A stretch of 64,000 nt of DNA from Actinophytocola sp035995025. GTDB taxonomy: Bacteria > Actinomycetota > Actinomycetes > Mycobacteriales > Pseudonocardiaceae. The position numbers and the translations under genes are program-made. Position 1 is the first letter of the stretch; every line of letters starts with the position of its first letter. Of this stretch, positions 1 through 9,006 are shown in pieces. The stretch covers positions 1-64,000 of the forward strand of contig DASYKY010000111.1 in the NCBI GenBank assembly GCA_035995025.1, in the 5' to 3' direction. The notes under the pieces are model-generated. The model saw nothing but the letters and a program-made list of their open reading frames with translations, was not told where the DNA came from and did no database searches.

Positions 1-312
1 CGCGGCCGTGTTGTAGTAGACGCCCGGCTGCTCCTGCTCGTACATCGGCACGACCAGCACCATGTTGTGCTGGTCGGCCAGCTCGCACATCAGCTGCGTG
101 GTCGGGCCGTCGGGGATCTGCTCGGTGTAGGAGTAGTAGTCCGCGTCCTGCACCTGACAGAAGTACGGGCCGTAGAACAGCTCCTGCAGGCAGAGGACCT
201 GGGCGCCCTGCGAGGCCGCGGTCGCGATGTGCGCCACGGCGGCCTCGATCATGGACTCCTTGTCCCCGGTCCAGCGCTGCTGGACCAGGGCGGCCCGGAC
301 GATCTCAGACAA
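1..312 (-). CDS. Nitrilase-superfamily amidohydrolase, N-terminal part (beta-ureidopropionase / N-carbamoyl amidase type)
   Basis: N-terminal 104 residues of a carbon-nitrogen hydrolase; the rest lies beyond the window edge. The sequence opens SEIVRAALVQ and has the first catalytic glutamate of the family at Glu44 in LQELFYGPYF, followed by the usual strand and a VVPMYEQE segment. I chose the TTG at 312-310, which overlaps the stop of the upstream permease gene by eight bases and gives a family-typical N-terminus; no ATG fits. Family knowledge: such enzymes hydrolyse N-carbamoyl-beta-alanine or N-carbamoyl amino acids. Position after a hydantoin/nucleobase-type permease and near a beta-amino-acid aminotransferase supports the reductive pyrimidine pathway. 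Exact substrate is inferred. Confidence 0.85.
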   Translation of the reverse strand, partial: MSEIVRAALVQQRWTGDKESMIEAAVAHIATAASQGAQVLCLQELFYGPYFCQVQDADYYSYTEQIPDGPTTQLMCELADQHNMVLVVPMYEQEQPGVYYNTAA

Positions 313-1858
313 TGACTTCTCCCTCGTGCATGCGAGCCGGCGTCGGGGCCGCGCTCGGTCGGGTGATCGACAACGCCCAGTAAACAACGAACGCGACGAC
401 CAGGCCCGCTATCCAGCTGTAGTCGTAGAACGGCTGGAGGAACGGGATGAGTCCGTCGGCCGGGAACGGGCCGGCCGTGCCCGGGGCGGTGTACGCGCCG
501 CCGACCGCGATCAGCGCGCCGAGGACCGTGGCCGCCACCGCGCGCCAGTTCCAGCCGGCGGAGAACCAGTACCGCCCGTGGTCGGCGTAGAGGTCGGGGA
601 GCGCGAGCTCGGTCCGGTCGCGCACCCAGTAGCCCGCGATCAGCACGCCGGCCACGGCACCGAGCACGCCGCCGTAGAAGCCCAGCCAGGCGAAGATGTA
701 GATGTTCGGGTCGGAGAACAGCCGCCACGGCTGGATCGCGACGCCGACGACGCCGGTGATCAGGCCGCCGACCGCGAACGAGATCCGCTTCGGCGCGGCG
801 TTGGAGAAGTCGTACGACGGGCTCACCACGTTCGCCGCGAGGTTGCAGGACACCGTGGCGAGCACGAGCGCGACCAGCGCGACGATGACCACGACGGGGC
901 TGGAGAACCGGGCCGCGAGCAGCGCCGGGTCCCAGATCGGCTGGCCCTTGTCGTCGCCGCCGAACACCACGAAACCGCCGGAGGTGGTCAGGATCGCGAT
1001 GATCGCGATGAACGTCATCGTCGTCGGCAGGCCGAGGATCTGGCCGCGCACCTGCTTGCGCTGGCTGCCGCCGAACCGGGTGAAGTCCGGCATGTTCAGC
1101 GACAGCGTCGCCCAGAACGCGATCATGGCCATCAGCGACGGGGCGAACTTGGACCAGAACTCCGAACCCCAGCCCAGCTTCGAGGGCTGCGACAGGATCG
1201 GCCCGAGACCGCCGGCCTTGATCAGCACGTAGATCATCAGGATCAGGAAGCCGACCGACACGAGCGGGGCGGTCCAGTTCTCGAACCGGCGCACCGCGTC
1301 CATGCCACGCCAGATGATCAGCATCTGGAACACCCAGAAGATCGCGAAGCACAGCCACAGCGTCCAGTGCTGCCCGCCGAACTCGGCGGAGTTGGCCCAC
1401 GACTCGCCGATCAGCTTCCCGAGGATGACGTTCAGCGCCTCGGCGCCGACCCACGTCTGGATGCCGAACCAGCCGCAGGCGACGAACGCCCGCAGCAGCG
1501 CGGCGAGGTTGGCGCCGCGCACGCCGAAGTAGGCGCGCGAGAACACCGGGAACGGGATGCCGTACTTGGTGCCGACATGGCTGTTGAGCAGCATCGGCAC
1601 CAGCACGATCAGGTTGCCGAGCATGATCGTCATAAGCGCCTGGACCCAGTTCATGCCGATGGCGATCAGGGACGCGGCGAGCGTGTAGCTGGGGATGTTG
1701 TGGGCCATCCCCATCCAGAGCGCGAAGTAGTTGTACGTCGTCCAGGTGCGCTTGCCGATCGGCACGGGGGCAAGCTCGTCATTGTAGAAGCGGCTGTCGC
1801 GGATGCCGGCGTGGTCGTCGAGATCGACCCGGCCGTCCGGGAGAGTGCTCTGCGCCAT
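305..1858 (-). CDS. NCS1-family nucleobase/hydantoin:cation symporter
   Basis: A 517-residue integral membrane protein with about twelve hydrophobic segments. The N-terminal part (NDELAPVPIGKRTWTTYNYF, then ALWMGMAHNIPSY) is characteristic of nucleobase:cation symporter-1 proteins such as Mhp1 and PucI. It should import uracil, hydantoin, allantoin or a similar ring across the cytoplasmic membrane. The gene overlaps the downstream amidase, so the two are likely co-transcribed and co-translated. The 112 bases upstream hold its promoter and an imperfect inverted element around TGTCACTGTGTACA (1895-1908). Transport specificity cannot be read from the sequence. Confidence 0.92.
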   Translation of the reverse strand: MAQSTLPDGRVDLDDHAGIRDSRFYNDELAPVPIGKRTWTTYNYFALWMGMAHNIPSYTLAASLIAIGMNWVQALMTIMLGNLIVLVPMLLNSHVGTKYGIPFPVFSRAYFGVRGANLAALLRAFVACGWFGIQTWVGAEALNVILGKLIGESWANSAEFGGQHWTLWLCFAIFWVFQMLIIWRGMDAVRRFENWTAPLVSVGFLILMIYVLIKAGGLGPILSQPSKLGWGSEFWSKFAPSLMAMIAFWATLSLNMPDFTRFGGSQRKQVRGQILGLPTTMTFIAIIAILTTSGGFVVFGGDDKGQPIWDPALLAARFSSPVVVIVALVALVLATVSCNLAANVVSPSYDFSNAAPKRISFAVGGLITGVVGVAIQPWRLFSDPNIYIFAWLGFYGGVLGAVAGVLIAGYWVRDRTELALPDLYADHGRYWFSAGWNWRAVAATVLGALIAVGGAYTAPGTAGPFPADGLIPFLQPFYDYSWIAGLVVAFVVYWALSITRPSAAPTPARMHEGEVIV

Positions 1859-1970
1859 CCCGGCATGGTGGGCGCCGCGCCGGGTGGCGAGGCAGTGTCA
1901 CTGTGTACATCGTTGGCGGACACGGTGAACACTCTGCCAATTGCGCGTTCCGCCTCCCAACCGACGCGGT

Positions 1971-2822
1971 TCAGGCGAGCTGGGTGAGCAGCCAGCGTGG
2001 GCCCGCGACCTCGGCGCCCTCCGCGACGCACCTGCGGCGCAGCTCACGGTCGGCCGTCACGACCACGCACTCCACGTCCGGCGCCACGATCGAGGCCACG
2101 GTCGCCACGATCATGTCGTCGCCGTCCCCCCGGGCGGACACCACGCGGACGGACGTGTGGCCCCCGCCGATGTCGCGTGCCTTGCCCTCCACGACGAGGA
2201 CCTTCTCCGGGTAGGCCACGTCGAACGGCCCCAGCCCGGCCAGCCCGTCGGCCGCGTCGACCTGGTCGCGCAGGCGCGCGGCGGCGCCCGGCCGGTCGCG
2301 CCACCAGCCGTCGGCCCGCGAGCCCATAACGTTCGCGGCGTCGACCACCAGCACCGGGCGGCGCAGGCACTCGCGCAGCCGCGGCCAGGCGGCGGCGAAC
2401 GGCTCGAACAGGTTGTGCCCGGCGACCTCGTCGACCGGCACCCAGGCGGCGTCCTTGCTCTCCCACGACGCCGGCCCCACGTCGAGCAGCTCCGGCACGG
2501 TGGCGATCACCGTGTCGTAGCCCCAGCCGCCGTGGTCCTCGTGCATCAGCGCGTGCACGGTGACCCCGCTGCCGTCCAGCGTGGACTCCTCGGCGGTCTC
2601 CCGCAGCGCCGCGTCGACCGGGGTCTCGTCGCGGTTGCGGGCACCGCCGAACACACCCCAGGTGCCGCCGCCGATGGTCAGCTTCGCGCGGTGCTGCAGC
2701 AGCACCCGGCCGTCGTGGTGCACGAGCAGCCCCGCCGCGCCGAACCTGCCCCAGTGCGTGTGCCCCAGCCCGCAGCGCACGAACCCGTCCCCGCTATCCG
2801 CTGCTCTCACGAGAACCATCAT
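1971..2822 (-). CDS. Nudix hydrolase fused to a C-terminal NYN/PIN-like domain
   Basis: 283 residues in two modules. Residues about 25-140 are a Nudix fold with the Nudix box at 60-81 (GGARNRDETPVDAALRETAEES), complete for the REtaEE metal-binding helix but with Ser-Thr in place of the usual Gly-hydrophobic ending. From about residue 155 a second domain starts with VLVVDAANVMGS and ends with VVVTADRELRRRC, the alternating Asp/strand pattern of NYN/PIN-like nucleases. Nudix enzymes hydrolyse nucleoside diphosphates linked to another group; NYN domains are often RNases. The start is a tandem ATG; the first is used. It runs with the permease on the minus strand but its role in that pathway is not evident. 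Confidence 0.8.
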   Translation of the reverse strand: MMVLVRAADSGDGFVRCGLGHTHWGRFGAAGLLVHHDGRVLLQHRAKLTIGGGTWGVFGGARNRDETPVDAALRETAEESTLDGSGVTVHALMHEDHGGWGYDTVIATVPELLDVGPASWESKDAAWVPVDEVAGHNLFEPFAAAWPRLRECLRRPVLVVDAANVMGSRADGWWRDRPGAAARLRDQVDAADGLAGLGPFDVAYPEKVLVVEGKARDIGGGHTSVRVVSARGDGDDMIVATVASIVAPDVECVVVTADRELRRRCVAEGAEVAGPRWLLTQLA

Positions 2823-2847
2823 CCGGCACGACAGGCCGGCTTCGCGG

Positions 2848-3756
2848 TCAGGCCACCGGCAGCACGACCTGGGTCTCCCACGTCTGCGGGTCGGGGTGCT
2901 CGCCGGGGTCGGTCAGGTAGTTCTCCATGGGTGGCCCGCCCGGCGACCGGCCCTCGCTCCGCACCCAGGCCTCGACCGCCTCGAAGGTCGCCGGGAGGCC
3001 GTCGTACGGTCCGCGGTGGATCGCCACGGCGGCCTCGCCCGCGGGAATGGTGAGGGCTTCGATGCCGGCGTCCGGGTCGCCGTCGGCGGGTGCCGCGATG
3101 GCGAAGCCCGCCTCGATGACCATGGAACCCATGCCGATCTCCGGGTACCGGGCGAACGGCGGCCCGGCCAGGGCCAGCCCGTGTTGCTGGGCGTGGGCGA
3201 ACACCGCGGGCAGCATCGAGCCCAGCGTCTCTGCGATCTCGTCGCGGGTGATGCGCTTGCGCATGACGAGCGCGTGCGTGACGGGCAGGTCCTTGACGGC
3301 GACCTCAATAGGCATGACTTCGTTCCTTTCGAAAGGCATTCGGTACAGGCCGACGCACGGCGCCACCGAGGCCACGATGGCCGCGTGACCGGCGGCGACC
3401 CGGTCGTCGTCGGTCACGTGCAGGCCGCGGGCGCGGTAGGCGCGCGGGGTCATGCCCAACCGCCGGGTGAACGCCCGGGTGAAGACCTCATGGCTGGCGA
3501 ACCCGTGATCGGCTGCGACGACGGCGGCCGGGCGATCGGTGGCCAGGAGGTCGCCGGCCGCTCGGTCCAGCCGAACCCGGGACGTGTATGCCTTCGGCGT
3601 CTCGCCCGCTACCGCGACGAACCGGCGATGCAGGTTGAACGGCGAGCGGTGCGCCAGCTTGGCGAGGGCCGACAGCGACACGTCCTCCCGGCGCCGGCCG
3701 TTCACCACGGCCAGCAGCCTCAGCATGTCGCGAAGCATGGTCACGGTCGCCGACAC
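2848..3756 (-). CDS. AraC-type regulator with GyrI-like effector domain
   Basis: 302 residues. The N-terminal ~110 residues are a double helix-turn-helix of the AraC/XylS type (SLSALAKLAHRSPFNLHRRF and the signature around HEVFTRAFTRRLGMTPRAYR). The C-terminal ~160 residues form a GyrI-like effector-binding domain (AVKDLPVTHALVMRKRI ... AIHRGPYDGLPATFEAVEAW), as in Rob and BmrR-type multidrug sensors. It likely activates a gene in response to a small hydrophobic ligand. It stands alone, 25 bases from the Nudix gene and on the same strand. The target is unknown; ATG start at 3756-3754, with a second in-frame Met at residue 7. Confidence 0.88.
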   Translation of the reverse strand: MSATVTMLRDMLRLLAVVNGRRREDVSLSALAKLAHRSPFNLHRRFVAVAGETPKAYTSRVRLDRAAGDLLATDRPAAVVAADHGFASHEVFTRAFTRRLGMTPRAYRARGLHVTDDDRVAAGHAAIVASVAPCVGLYRMPFERNEVMPIEVAVKDLPVTHALVMRKRITRDEIAETLGSMLPAVFAHAQQHGLALAGPPFARYPEIGMGSMVIEAGFAIAAPADGDPDAGIEALTIPAGEAAVAIHRGPYDGLPATFEAVEAWVRSEGRSPGGPPMENYLTDPGEHPDPQTWETQVVLPVA

Positions 3757-3801
3757 TAGCCGCGCGTCGGCCGTCCGATTTGACGTTTCTTGCCGAGCCG
3801 G

Positions 3802-5442
3802 TCAGCCGATCTCCGACACCAGCAACGCCACGTGCAGCGACAGCACCGACTCCGGGTCCTCCAGTGACACGCCCAGCACCTGCTCGACGCGGGCCAGCTG
3901 CTGGTAGTACGCCGTGCGCGACATGTGCGCGGCCGCCGCGGCGGCGGACTTGTTGCCGCCGTGCGCGCAGAAGTGCCGCAGCGCCTCGATGAGCCTGCTC
4001 GCGTGCGCGGCGTCGCGGGCGAGCAGCGGGCCGAGCTCCCGCTCGGCGAACGCGCTCACCCGGTCGTCGTCCGCGAGCAGGTGCAGCAGGCCGCGCAGCC
4101 GGACGTCGTCGAGCCGGTGGTAGGACCGCCCGTCCGGAAAACGCAGGGCCGCCTTCGCCACGTGCGCCGCCTCGACCAGGCTGCGCCGCGCGTCGGCCAC
4201 GGCGTCCACGGTGGTCCCGACGGCGAGCACGACCGGCAGCGAGCGCGGCGGCGCGGCGGCCGCCTGGTGGATCTCCTTCGCCAGCCGCCGCACGACCATG
4301 TCCGCGTCGGCCTGCGGGGTCAGCGACAGCAGCGCGCGCACGGAGATGTCGTCGACCACGCCGACGAGCGCCGCCACCCGCGCGCGGCGGGCGGCCAGCG
4401 CGGTCGCCTCGGCCAGGTCGCGCAGCACCTCCTGGGTCGCCATCGTCGGCGCGAGAGTCCCAGGCGGCCGGGCGGGGGCCACCGCGGACGGGCGCACCGA
4501 CACGCCGAGCAGCTGCCGGCGCTGCAGCGGCACCCCGAGCGCGGCCGACCGCGCGGTCAGATCGGCCGGGGTGGTGGCGGACGCGAGCAGCTCGGTCAGC
4601 AGCGTGCGGTGCGCGTGCCGCTCGAGGCCCTCCCGGTCGCGGGCCACCAGCCGGTGCACGGCGAGCGCGGACGCGGCCCGCTCCGCGATCACCACCTGCC
4701 GGTGCGCGGGCTCGGCCGGGCAGACCAGCACCAGCCTGCCCCAGTCGTTGCCGCGCGCGCCGACCACGGTGACGAGCCAGCCCGCGTCGGCGTGGTAGCT
4801 GGTGCGCGCCGTGCCGGCGACCGTCCGCGACCGCACCGCCCAGTCGGCCACCAGCTCGCCCGGGTCGGCGCCCGCCGCGTCGTAGGCGAGCACGTCGTGG
4901 CCGAGCGTCTCCAGCACCACGGGCAGCCCGGACGCCCGCGCCACCTCGCGCAGCACCTCGGCCGGCTCCGCGCCCGCGACGGTCAGCGCCGTGAACGTCT
5001 CGTGCACCCGCTCCGCCGCGCGCAGCTCCGCCACCTGCGCCTCGACGATCAGCCCGACGACCGCCTCGGTGACCGCCACGAACCGGGTCTCCCGGGACAG
5101 TGTCACCAGCGGCAGCGAGTGCGCCTCGGCGGCGGCCACCAGCGCGGGCGGCAGCGCGCGGCTCCAGTGCCGGACCAGCTCGACGACCACGCCGACCACG
5201 CCGGCGGCCGCCAGCTCGGTGACGTAGCGGGTGAGCGCCGCCGGGTCGTCGGGCAGCGCGATGCCGGTGGTCAGCACCAGCTCGCCGCCCTTGAGCAGCG
5301 GGCCGATGTCGGCGATCTCGGCGACGTGTACCCAGCGCACCCGCCGCTCCAGCCCGCCGGCGCCGGCGACCACGGCGGCACGGCCCTGCTGGATCACCGG
5401 CAGGGCAAGGACGTCGGAGACGGTCGGATACATGTTGTGCAC
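3802..5442 (-). CDS. PucR-family transcriptional regulator
   Basis: 546 residues with the three-part PucR layout: an N-terminal purine-catabolism-type sensor domain (TVSDVLALPVIQQGRAAVVAG, residues 5-130), a GGDEF-like middle domain, and a C-terminal PucR helix-turn-helix (ALRHFCAHGGNKSAAAAAAHMSRTAYYQQLARVEQ, near residues 480-520). Members activate catabolic genes for purines, pyrimidines or amino acids in response to pathway metabolites. It is divergent from the aminotransferase gene, with only 66 bases between starts, and is the obvious regulator of the aminotransferase-dehydrogenase pair. Met4 (5433) is an alternative start, ten bases after an AGGG. Confidence 0.92.
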   Translation of the reverse strand: MHNMYPTVSDVLALPVIQQGRAAVVAGAGGLERRVRWVHVAEIADIGPLLKGGELVLTTGIALPDDPAALTRYVTELAAAGVVGVVVELVRHWSRALPPALVAAAEAHSLPLVTLSRETRFVAVTEAVVGLIVEAQVAELRAAERVHETFTALTVAGAEPAEVLREVARASGLPVVLETLGHDVLAYDAAGADPGELVADWAVRSRTVAGTARTSYHADAGWLVTVVGARGNDWGRLVLVCPAEPAHRQVVIAERAASALAVHRLVARDREGLERHAHRTLLTELLASATTPADLTARSAALGVPLQRRQLLGVSVRPSAVAPARPPGTLAPTMATQEVLRDLAEATALAARRARVAALVGVVDDISVRALLSLTPQADADMVVRRLAKEIHQAAAAPPRSLPVVLAVGTTVDAVADARRSLVEAAHVAKAALRFPDGRSYHRLDDVRLRGLLHLLADDDRVSAFAERELGPLLARDAAHASRLIEALRHFCAHGGNKSAAAAAAHMSRTAYYQQLARVEQVLGVSLEDPESVLSLHVALLVSEIG

Positions 5443-5508
5443 ACCCTACGGCGGCGGCGATACAGAGTGTCCATGGCGCGCGGGCGGCCCCGCCGCCACA
5501 CTCGGGGC

Positions 5509-6807
5509 ATGGGTGAACCGCGCCTGATCGAGCGCCATCGTGCCGTCCTGCCGAGCTGGCTCGCGCTGTACTACGACGACCCCCTCGAGATCGTGCACGC
5601 GCACGGCAGGCGGGTCACCGACGTCAACGGCAAGACCTACCTCGACTTCTTCGCCGGCATCCTGACGAACGCGATCGGCTACGACGTGGCCGAGGTCAGC
5701 GACGCCGTGCGCAAGCAGCTCGACACCGGCATCCTGCACACCTCGACGCTCTACCTGATCCGCAGCCAGGTGGAGCTGGCCGAGCAGATCGCCCGGCTGT
5801 CCGGGATCCCCGACGCCAAGGTGTTCTTCACCAACTCGGGCACCGAGGCCAACGAGACCGCGCTGATGCTCGCCACCCAGTACCGGCGCAGCCACCAGGT
5901 GCTGGCGCTGCGCAACTCCTACCACGGCCGGGCGTTCGCCACGGTCGGCATCACCGGCAACCGCGGCTGGGCGGCCTCCGCGCTGTCGCCGGTCAAGGTG
6001 TCCTATGTGCACGGTGGGTACCGGTACCGCAGCCCGTTCCGGAACCTGTCCGACGCCGACTATGTCGCCGCGTGCGTCGACGACCTGCGCGACGTGCTGC
6101 AGACCAGCACGTCCGGCGACGTCGCCTGCATGATCGCCGAGCCGATCCAGGGCGTCGGCGGGTTCTCCTCGCCGCCCGACGGGTTGTTCGGCGCGTTCGC
6201 GGAGGTGCTCGCCGAAAGCGGCATCCTGTTCATCTCCGACGAGGTGCAGACCGGCTGGGGCCGCACCGGCGACCACTTCTGGGGCATCCAGGCGCACGGC
6301 GTCACGCCGGACATGATGACCTTCGCCAAGGGATTGGGAAACGGGCTCGCGATCGGTGGCGTCGTCGCCCGCGGCGAGATCATGGACTCGCTCGGCGCGA
6401 ACTCGATCTCCACGTTCGGCGGCAACCCGGTGTCCACGGTCGGTGCCCGCGCGGTGCTCGACTACCTCGTCGAGCACGACCTGCAGGCCAACGCGGCCGC
6501 GCTCGGCGCGAAGCTCCTCGACGGGCTGCGCGCGGTCGCGGCGAAGCACCCGGTGGTCGGCGACGTGCGCGGCAAGGGCCTGATGGTCGGCGTCGAGCTC
6601 GTCGAGCCCGGCACCATGACGCCCTCGCCGCCCGCGGCGGTGACGGTCCTCGAAGAGACGCGCGCCCGCGGGCTGCTCGTCGGCAAGGGCGGCCTGCACA
6701 ACAACGTAATCCGCCTCGCGCCCCCGATGACGCTGACCGGGGACGAGCTGGACGAGGCGCTGGACATACTGGCCGCGGCGATCGCCGCGGCGGACGGGGT
6801 GAGGTAA
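5509..6807 (+). CDS. Class III PLP-dependent aminotransferase (beta-alanine / omega-amino acid type)
   Basis: 432 residues of fold-type I aminotransferase, subgroup III (alanine-glyoxylate aminotransferase 2 / beta-alanine:pyruvate type). The PLP lysine is Lys274 in FAKGLGNGLAIGG; the conserved ISDEVQTGWGRTG precedes it and TNSGTEANETALMLA contains the cofactor phosphate site. It should convert beta-alanine or 3-aminoisobutyrate to the semialdehyde, using pyruvate or 2-oxoglutarate. The ATG at 5509 gives a family-typical MGEPRLIERH start; a much longer open frame upstream is antisense to pucR and is ignored. The gene ends two bases before the next start, so the pair is one operon. Confidence 0.92.
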   Translation: MGEPRLIERHRAVLPSWLALYYDDPLEIVHAHGRRVTDVNGKTYLDFFAGILTNAIGYDVAEVSDAVRKQLDTGILHTSTLYLIRSQVELAEQIARLSGIPDAKVFFTNSGTEANETALMLATQYRRSHQVLALRNSYHGRAFATVGITGNRGWAASALSPVKVSYVHGGYRYRSPFRNLSDADYVAACVDDLRDVLQTSTSGDVACMIAEPIQGVGGFSSPPDGLFGAFAEVLAESGILFISDEVQTGWGRTGDHFWGIQAHGVTPDMMTFAKGLGNGLAIGGVVARGEIMDSLGANSISTFGGNPVSTVGARAVLDYLVEHDLQANAAALGAKLLDGLRAVAAKHPVVGDVRGKGLMVGVELVEPGTMTPSPPAAVTVLEETRARGLLVGKGGLHNNVIRLAPPMTLTGDELDEALDILAAAIAAADGVR

Positions 6808-6809
6808 GC

Positions 6810-8306
6810 GTGCCTAAACGGATCAGCCACTGGATCGACGGCAAGCCGTGGGCGGGTGTGGCCGAGCGCTCTGGTGAGGTCTACGACCCCGCTACCGGCG
6901 AGGTCACCGGGCATGTCGACTTCGCCGCACGGTCCGAGGTGGACGAGGCGGTGGCCGCGGCCGCGCGCGCGTTCCCCGCGTGGCGCGACACCTCGCTCGC
7001 GGCCCGGTCGAAGATCCTCTTCGCGTTCCGCCAGCTGCTGCACGAGAACCGCGACGAGCTGGCCGCGATCGTGACCGCCGAGCACGGCAAGGTGCTCGAC
7101 GACGCGGGCGGCGAGGTCCAGCGGGCGCTGGAGAACGTCGAGTTCGCGTGCGGGATCCCGGCCCTGCTCAAGGGCGGGTTCAGCGAGAACGCCTCGACCA
7201 ACGTGGACGTCTACTCGATCCGCCAGGCGCTGGGCGTGGTCGGCGTGATCTCGCCGTTCAACTTCCCCGCCATGGTGCCACTGTGGTTCACCCCGAACGC
7301 GATCGCCTGCGGCAACACGGTCGTGCTCAAGCCGAGCGAGAAGGACCCGTCCGCGTCGAACTTCGTGGCCGGGCTGTGGGCTCGCGCCGGCCTGCCGGAC
7401 GGCGTGCTCAACGTGCTGCACGGCGACAAGGTCGCCGTCGACGGCCTGCTCCTCCACCCGACGGTGCGCGGCATCTCGTTCGTCGGCTCCACGCCGATCG
7501 CGCGCTACGTCTACGAGACCGGCACCGCGAGCGGCAAGCGCGTGCAGGCCCTCGGCGGGGCGAAGAACCACATGGTCGTGCTGCCCGACGCCGATCTCGA
7601 CCTCGCCGCGGACGCCGCCGTCTCGGCCGGGTTCGGCTCGGCGGGGGAGCGCTGCATGGCCGTGTCGGTCGTGGTCGCCGTGGACCCGGCCGGCGACGAG
7701 CTGGTGACCAAGATCCGCGAGCGGATGGCGAAGCTGCACGTCGGTGACGGCCGCCGGGCCGGCTGCGAGATGGGCCCGCTCGTGACCGGCGCGCACCGCG
7801 ACCGCGTGACGTCCTACCTGGACGCGGGCGTGGCGGCGGGCGCCACGCTCGTCGTGGACGGCCGCGACCACGAGATCGACGGCGCGCCGGACGGCTTCTG
7901 GCTCGGCCCGACGCTGTTCGACCACGTCGAGCCGCCGATGTCGGTCTACACCGACGAGATCTTCGGCCCCGTGCTGTCGGTCGTCCGCTCGGACAGCTAC
8001 GAGTCGGCCGTGGGCCTGGTCAACGACAACCCGTACGGCAACGGCGTCGCGATCTACACCAACGACGGCGGGGCGGCACGCCGGTTCCAGAACGAGATCG
8101 AGGTCGGCATGGTCGGCGTGAACGTGCCGATCCCGGTGCCGGTCGGCTACTACTCCTTCGGCGGCTGGAAGTCCTCGCTGTTCGGCGACACGCACGCCTA
8201 CGGACCGGACGGCCTGCACTTCTTCACCCGCACGAAGGTGGTCACCTCACGCTGGCTCGACCCCTCCCACGGCGGGGTCAACCTGGGCTTCCCGCGCAAC
8301 GACTGA
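6810..8306 (+). CDS. mmsA: CoA-acylating methylmalonate-/malonate-semialdehyde dehydrogenase
   Basis: 498 residues of the aldehyde dehydrogenase superfamily. Typical MmsA features are the N-terminal ISHWIDGKPW, VISPFNFPAMVPLWF, and the nucleophile Cys282 in AGERCMAVS; YYSFGGWKSSLFGD near the C-terminus is also family-typical. It oxidises malonate or methylmalonate semialdehyde to acetyl- or propionyl-CoA with NAD and CoA. With the aminotransferase it completes degradation of beta-alanine/3-aminoisobutyrate from pyrimidines or valine. The GTG start at 6810 lies five bases after GAGGT and two bases after the upstream stop. Confidence 0.94.
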   Translation: MPKRISHWIDGKPWAGVAERSGEVYDPATGEVTGHVDFAARSEVDEAVAAAARAFPAWRDTSLAARSKILFAFRQLLHENRDELAAIVTAEHGKVLDDAGGEVQRALENVEFACGIPALLKGGFSENASTNVDVYSIRQALGVVGVISPFNFPAMVPLWFTPNAIACGNTVVLKPSEKDPSASNFVAGLWARAGLPDGVLNVLHGDKVAVDGLLLHPTVRGISFVGSTPIARYVYETGTASGKRVQALGGAKNHMVVLPDADLDLAADAAVSAGFGSAGERCMAVSVVVAVDPAGDELVTKIRERMAKLHVGDGRRAGCEMGPLVTGAHRDRVTSYLDAGVAAGATLVVDGRDHEIDGAPDGFWLGPTLFDHVEPPMSVYTDEIFGPVLSVVRSDSYESAVGLVNDNPYGNGVAIYTNDGGAARRFQNEIEVGMVGVNVPIPVPVGYYSFGGWKSSLFGDTHAYGPDGLHFFTRTKVVTSRWLDPSHGGVNLGFPRND

Positions 8307-8491
8307 CCGCCGGCCGAACGCACCGAATCCTCCGGCCCCGGTCCGTCGTTTGCCGTATGGTGCCGCTTGGCGGGATCTTGGGGGAACCGGCCGTGAATTT
8401 TCCCCGTCCTACCGTGCGGATGTCCGGCCAGGTCACGGCCGGTAAGCTCGATGAGATCGAGCATTGGGGACACGCGGAGGGGTGATGGGCG
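8307..8491. other. Intergenic region before the PPE-like module
   Basis: 185 bases without a convincing gene. It must hold the end of the mmsA transcript and the promoter of the following gene. I see no clear terminator hairpin. A GGAGG ribosome site lies at 8476-8480, eleven bases before the GTG start at 8492. A run TTGGGGGAACCGG at 8378-8390 is unusual in this region, but I could not match it to a known riboswitch. Confidence 0.5.
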
Positions 8492-8980
8492 GTGCCTGAC
8501 GGGACGAGCGCCGGATCGACGACGGATCCGGGCACGCCGGAGGACCAGATCAACGCCACTGTTCAGTCGGCGTCGCTGTTCGAGACGGTCTCGAACGCCC
8601 TGTCGCCCATCATGGGGATCATCGGCAACCCGATGCCGTACGCGCCCGACACGGGTGGTGGGGGCGCGGGTGGCTCCTACATGTTCGCGAGTCTCGAGGA
8701 GATCGACGGCGTCATCCAGCAGTGGCAGGACCTCGTCGACGACATCGAGGCCGACCAGCGCAACATCAAGTCCGCGGGTATCGAGGCCAACACGCCCGCG
8801 GGCGACCCGGTCAGCGGCAACAACTACAACGCGTCCAGCAAGGTGGTGATGGCGATGCAGAAGCACAACGAGACGCTGCTGGAGTACGCGATCGGCTACG
8901 TGAAGAAGCTCCAGGACTGCCGCACCCAGATCAGCACCACCGAGCAGGGCAACCAGGACAAGATGAACAAGGTCCACTGA
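8492..8980 (+). CDS. Small helical protein paired with a PPE-like gene (type VII secretion associated)
   Basis: 162 residues, not recognised as a named family. The N-terminal third is polar and Gly-rich (DTGGGGAGGS); the remainder is two predicted long helices (ASLEEIDGVIQQWQDLVDDIEADQRNIK and MQKHNETLLEYAIGYVKKLQDC), like PE/WXG100-type helical hairpins, but with no clear WXG. It lies 26 bases upstream of a PPE-like gene followed by espG, the arrangement of PE-PPE substrates with their chaperone. I infer that it is the small partner of the PPE-like protein. GTG start at 8492 with GGAGG upstream. Confidence 0.7.
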   Translation: MPDGTSAGSTTDPGTPEDQINATVQSASLFETVSNALSPIMGIIGNPMPYAPDTGGGGAGGSYMFASLEEIDGVIQQWQDLVDDIEADQRNIKSAGIEANTPAGDPVSGNNYNASSKVVMAMQKHNETLLEYAIGYVKKLQDCRTQISTTEQGNQDKMNKVH

Positions 8981-9006
8981 CCGCGCGCTTCAGGAGACGA
9001 ACAGCA

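Noticed and set aside
249..1454. Long open frame on the minus strand inside the permease gene (about 400 codons)
   Set aside because: Arg/Gly/Ala-rich shadow of the NCS1 permease in another frame; no domain and no ribosome site.
3925..5508. Long N-terminal extension of the aminotransferase reading frame
   Set aside because: Low-complexity Arg/His/Gln shadow antisense to pucR; the conserved enzyme starts at 5509.
8370..8420. Possible c-di-AMP (ydaO-like) riboswitch before the PPE-like module
   Set aside because: Only a GGGGGAACCGG-like stretch fits; the remaining conserved blocks are missing.
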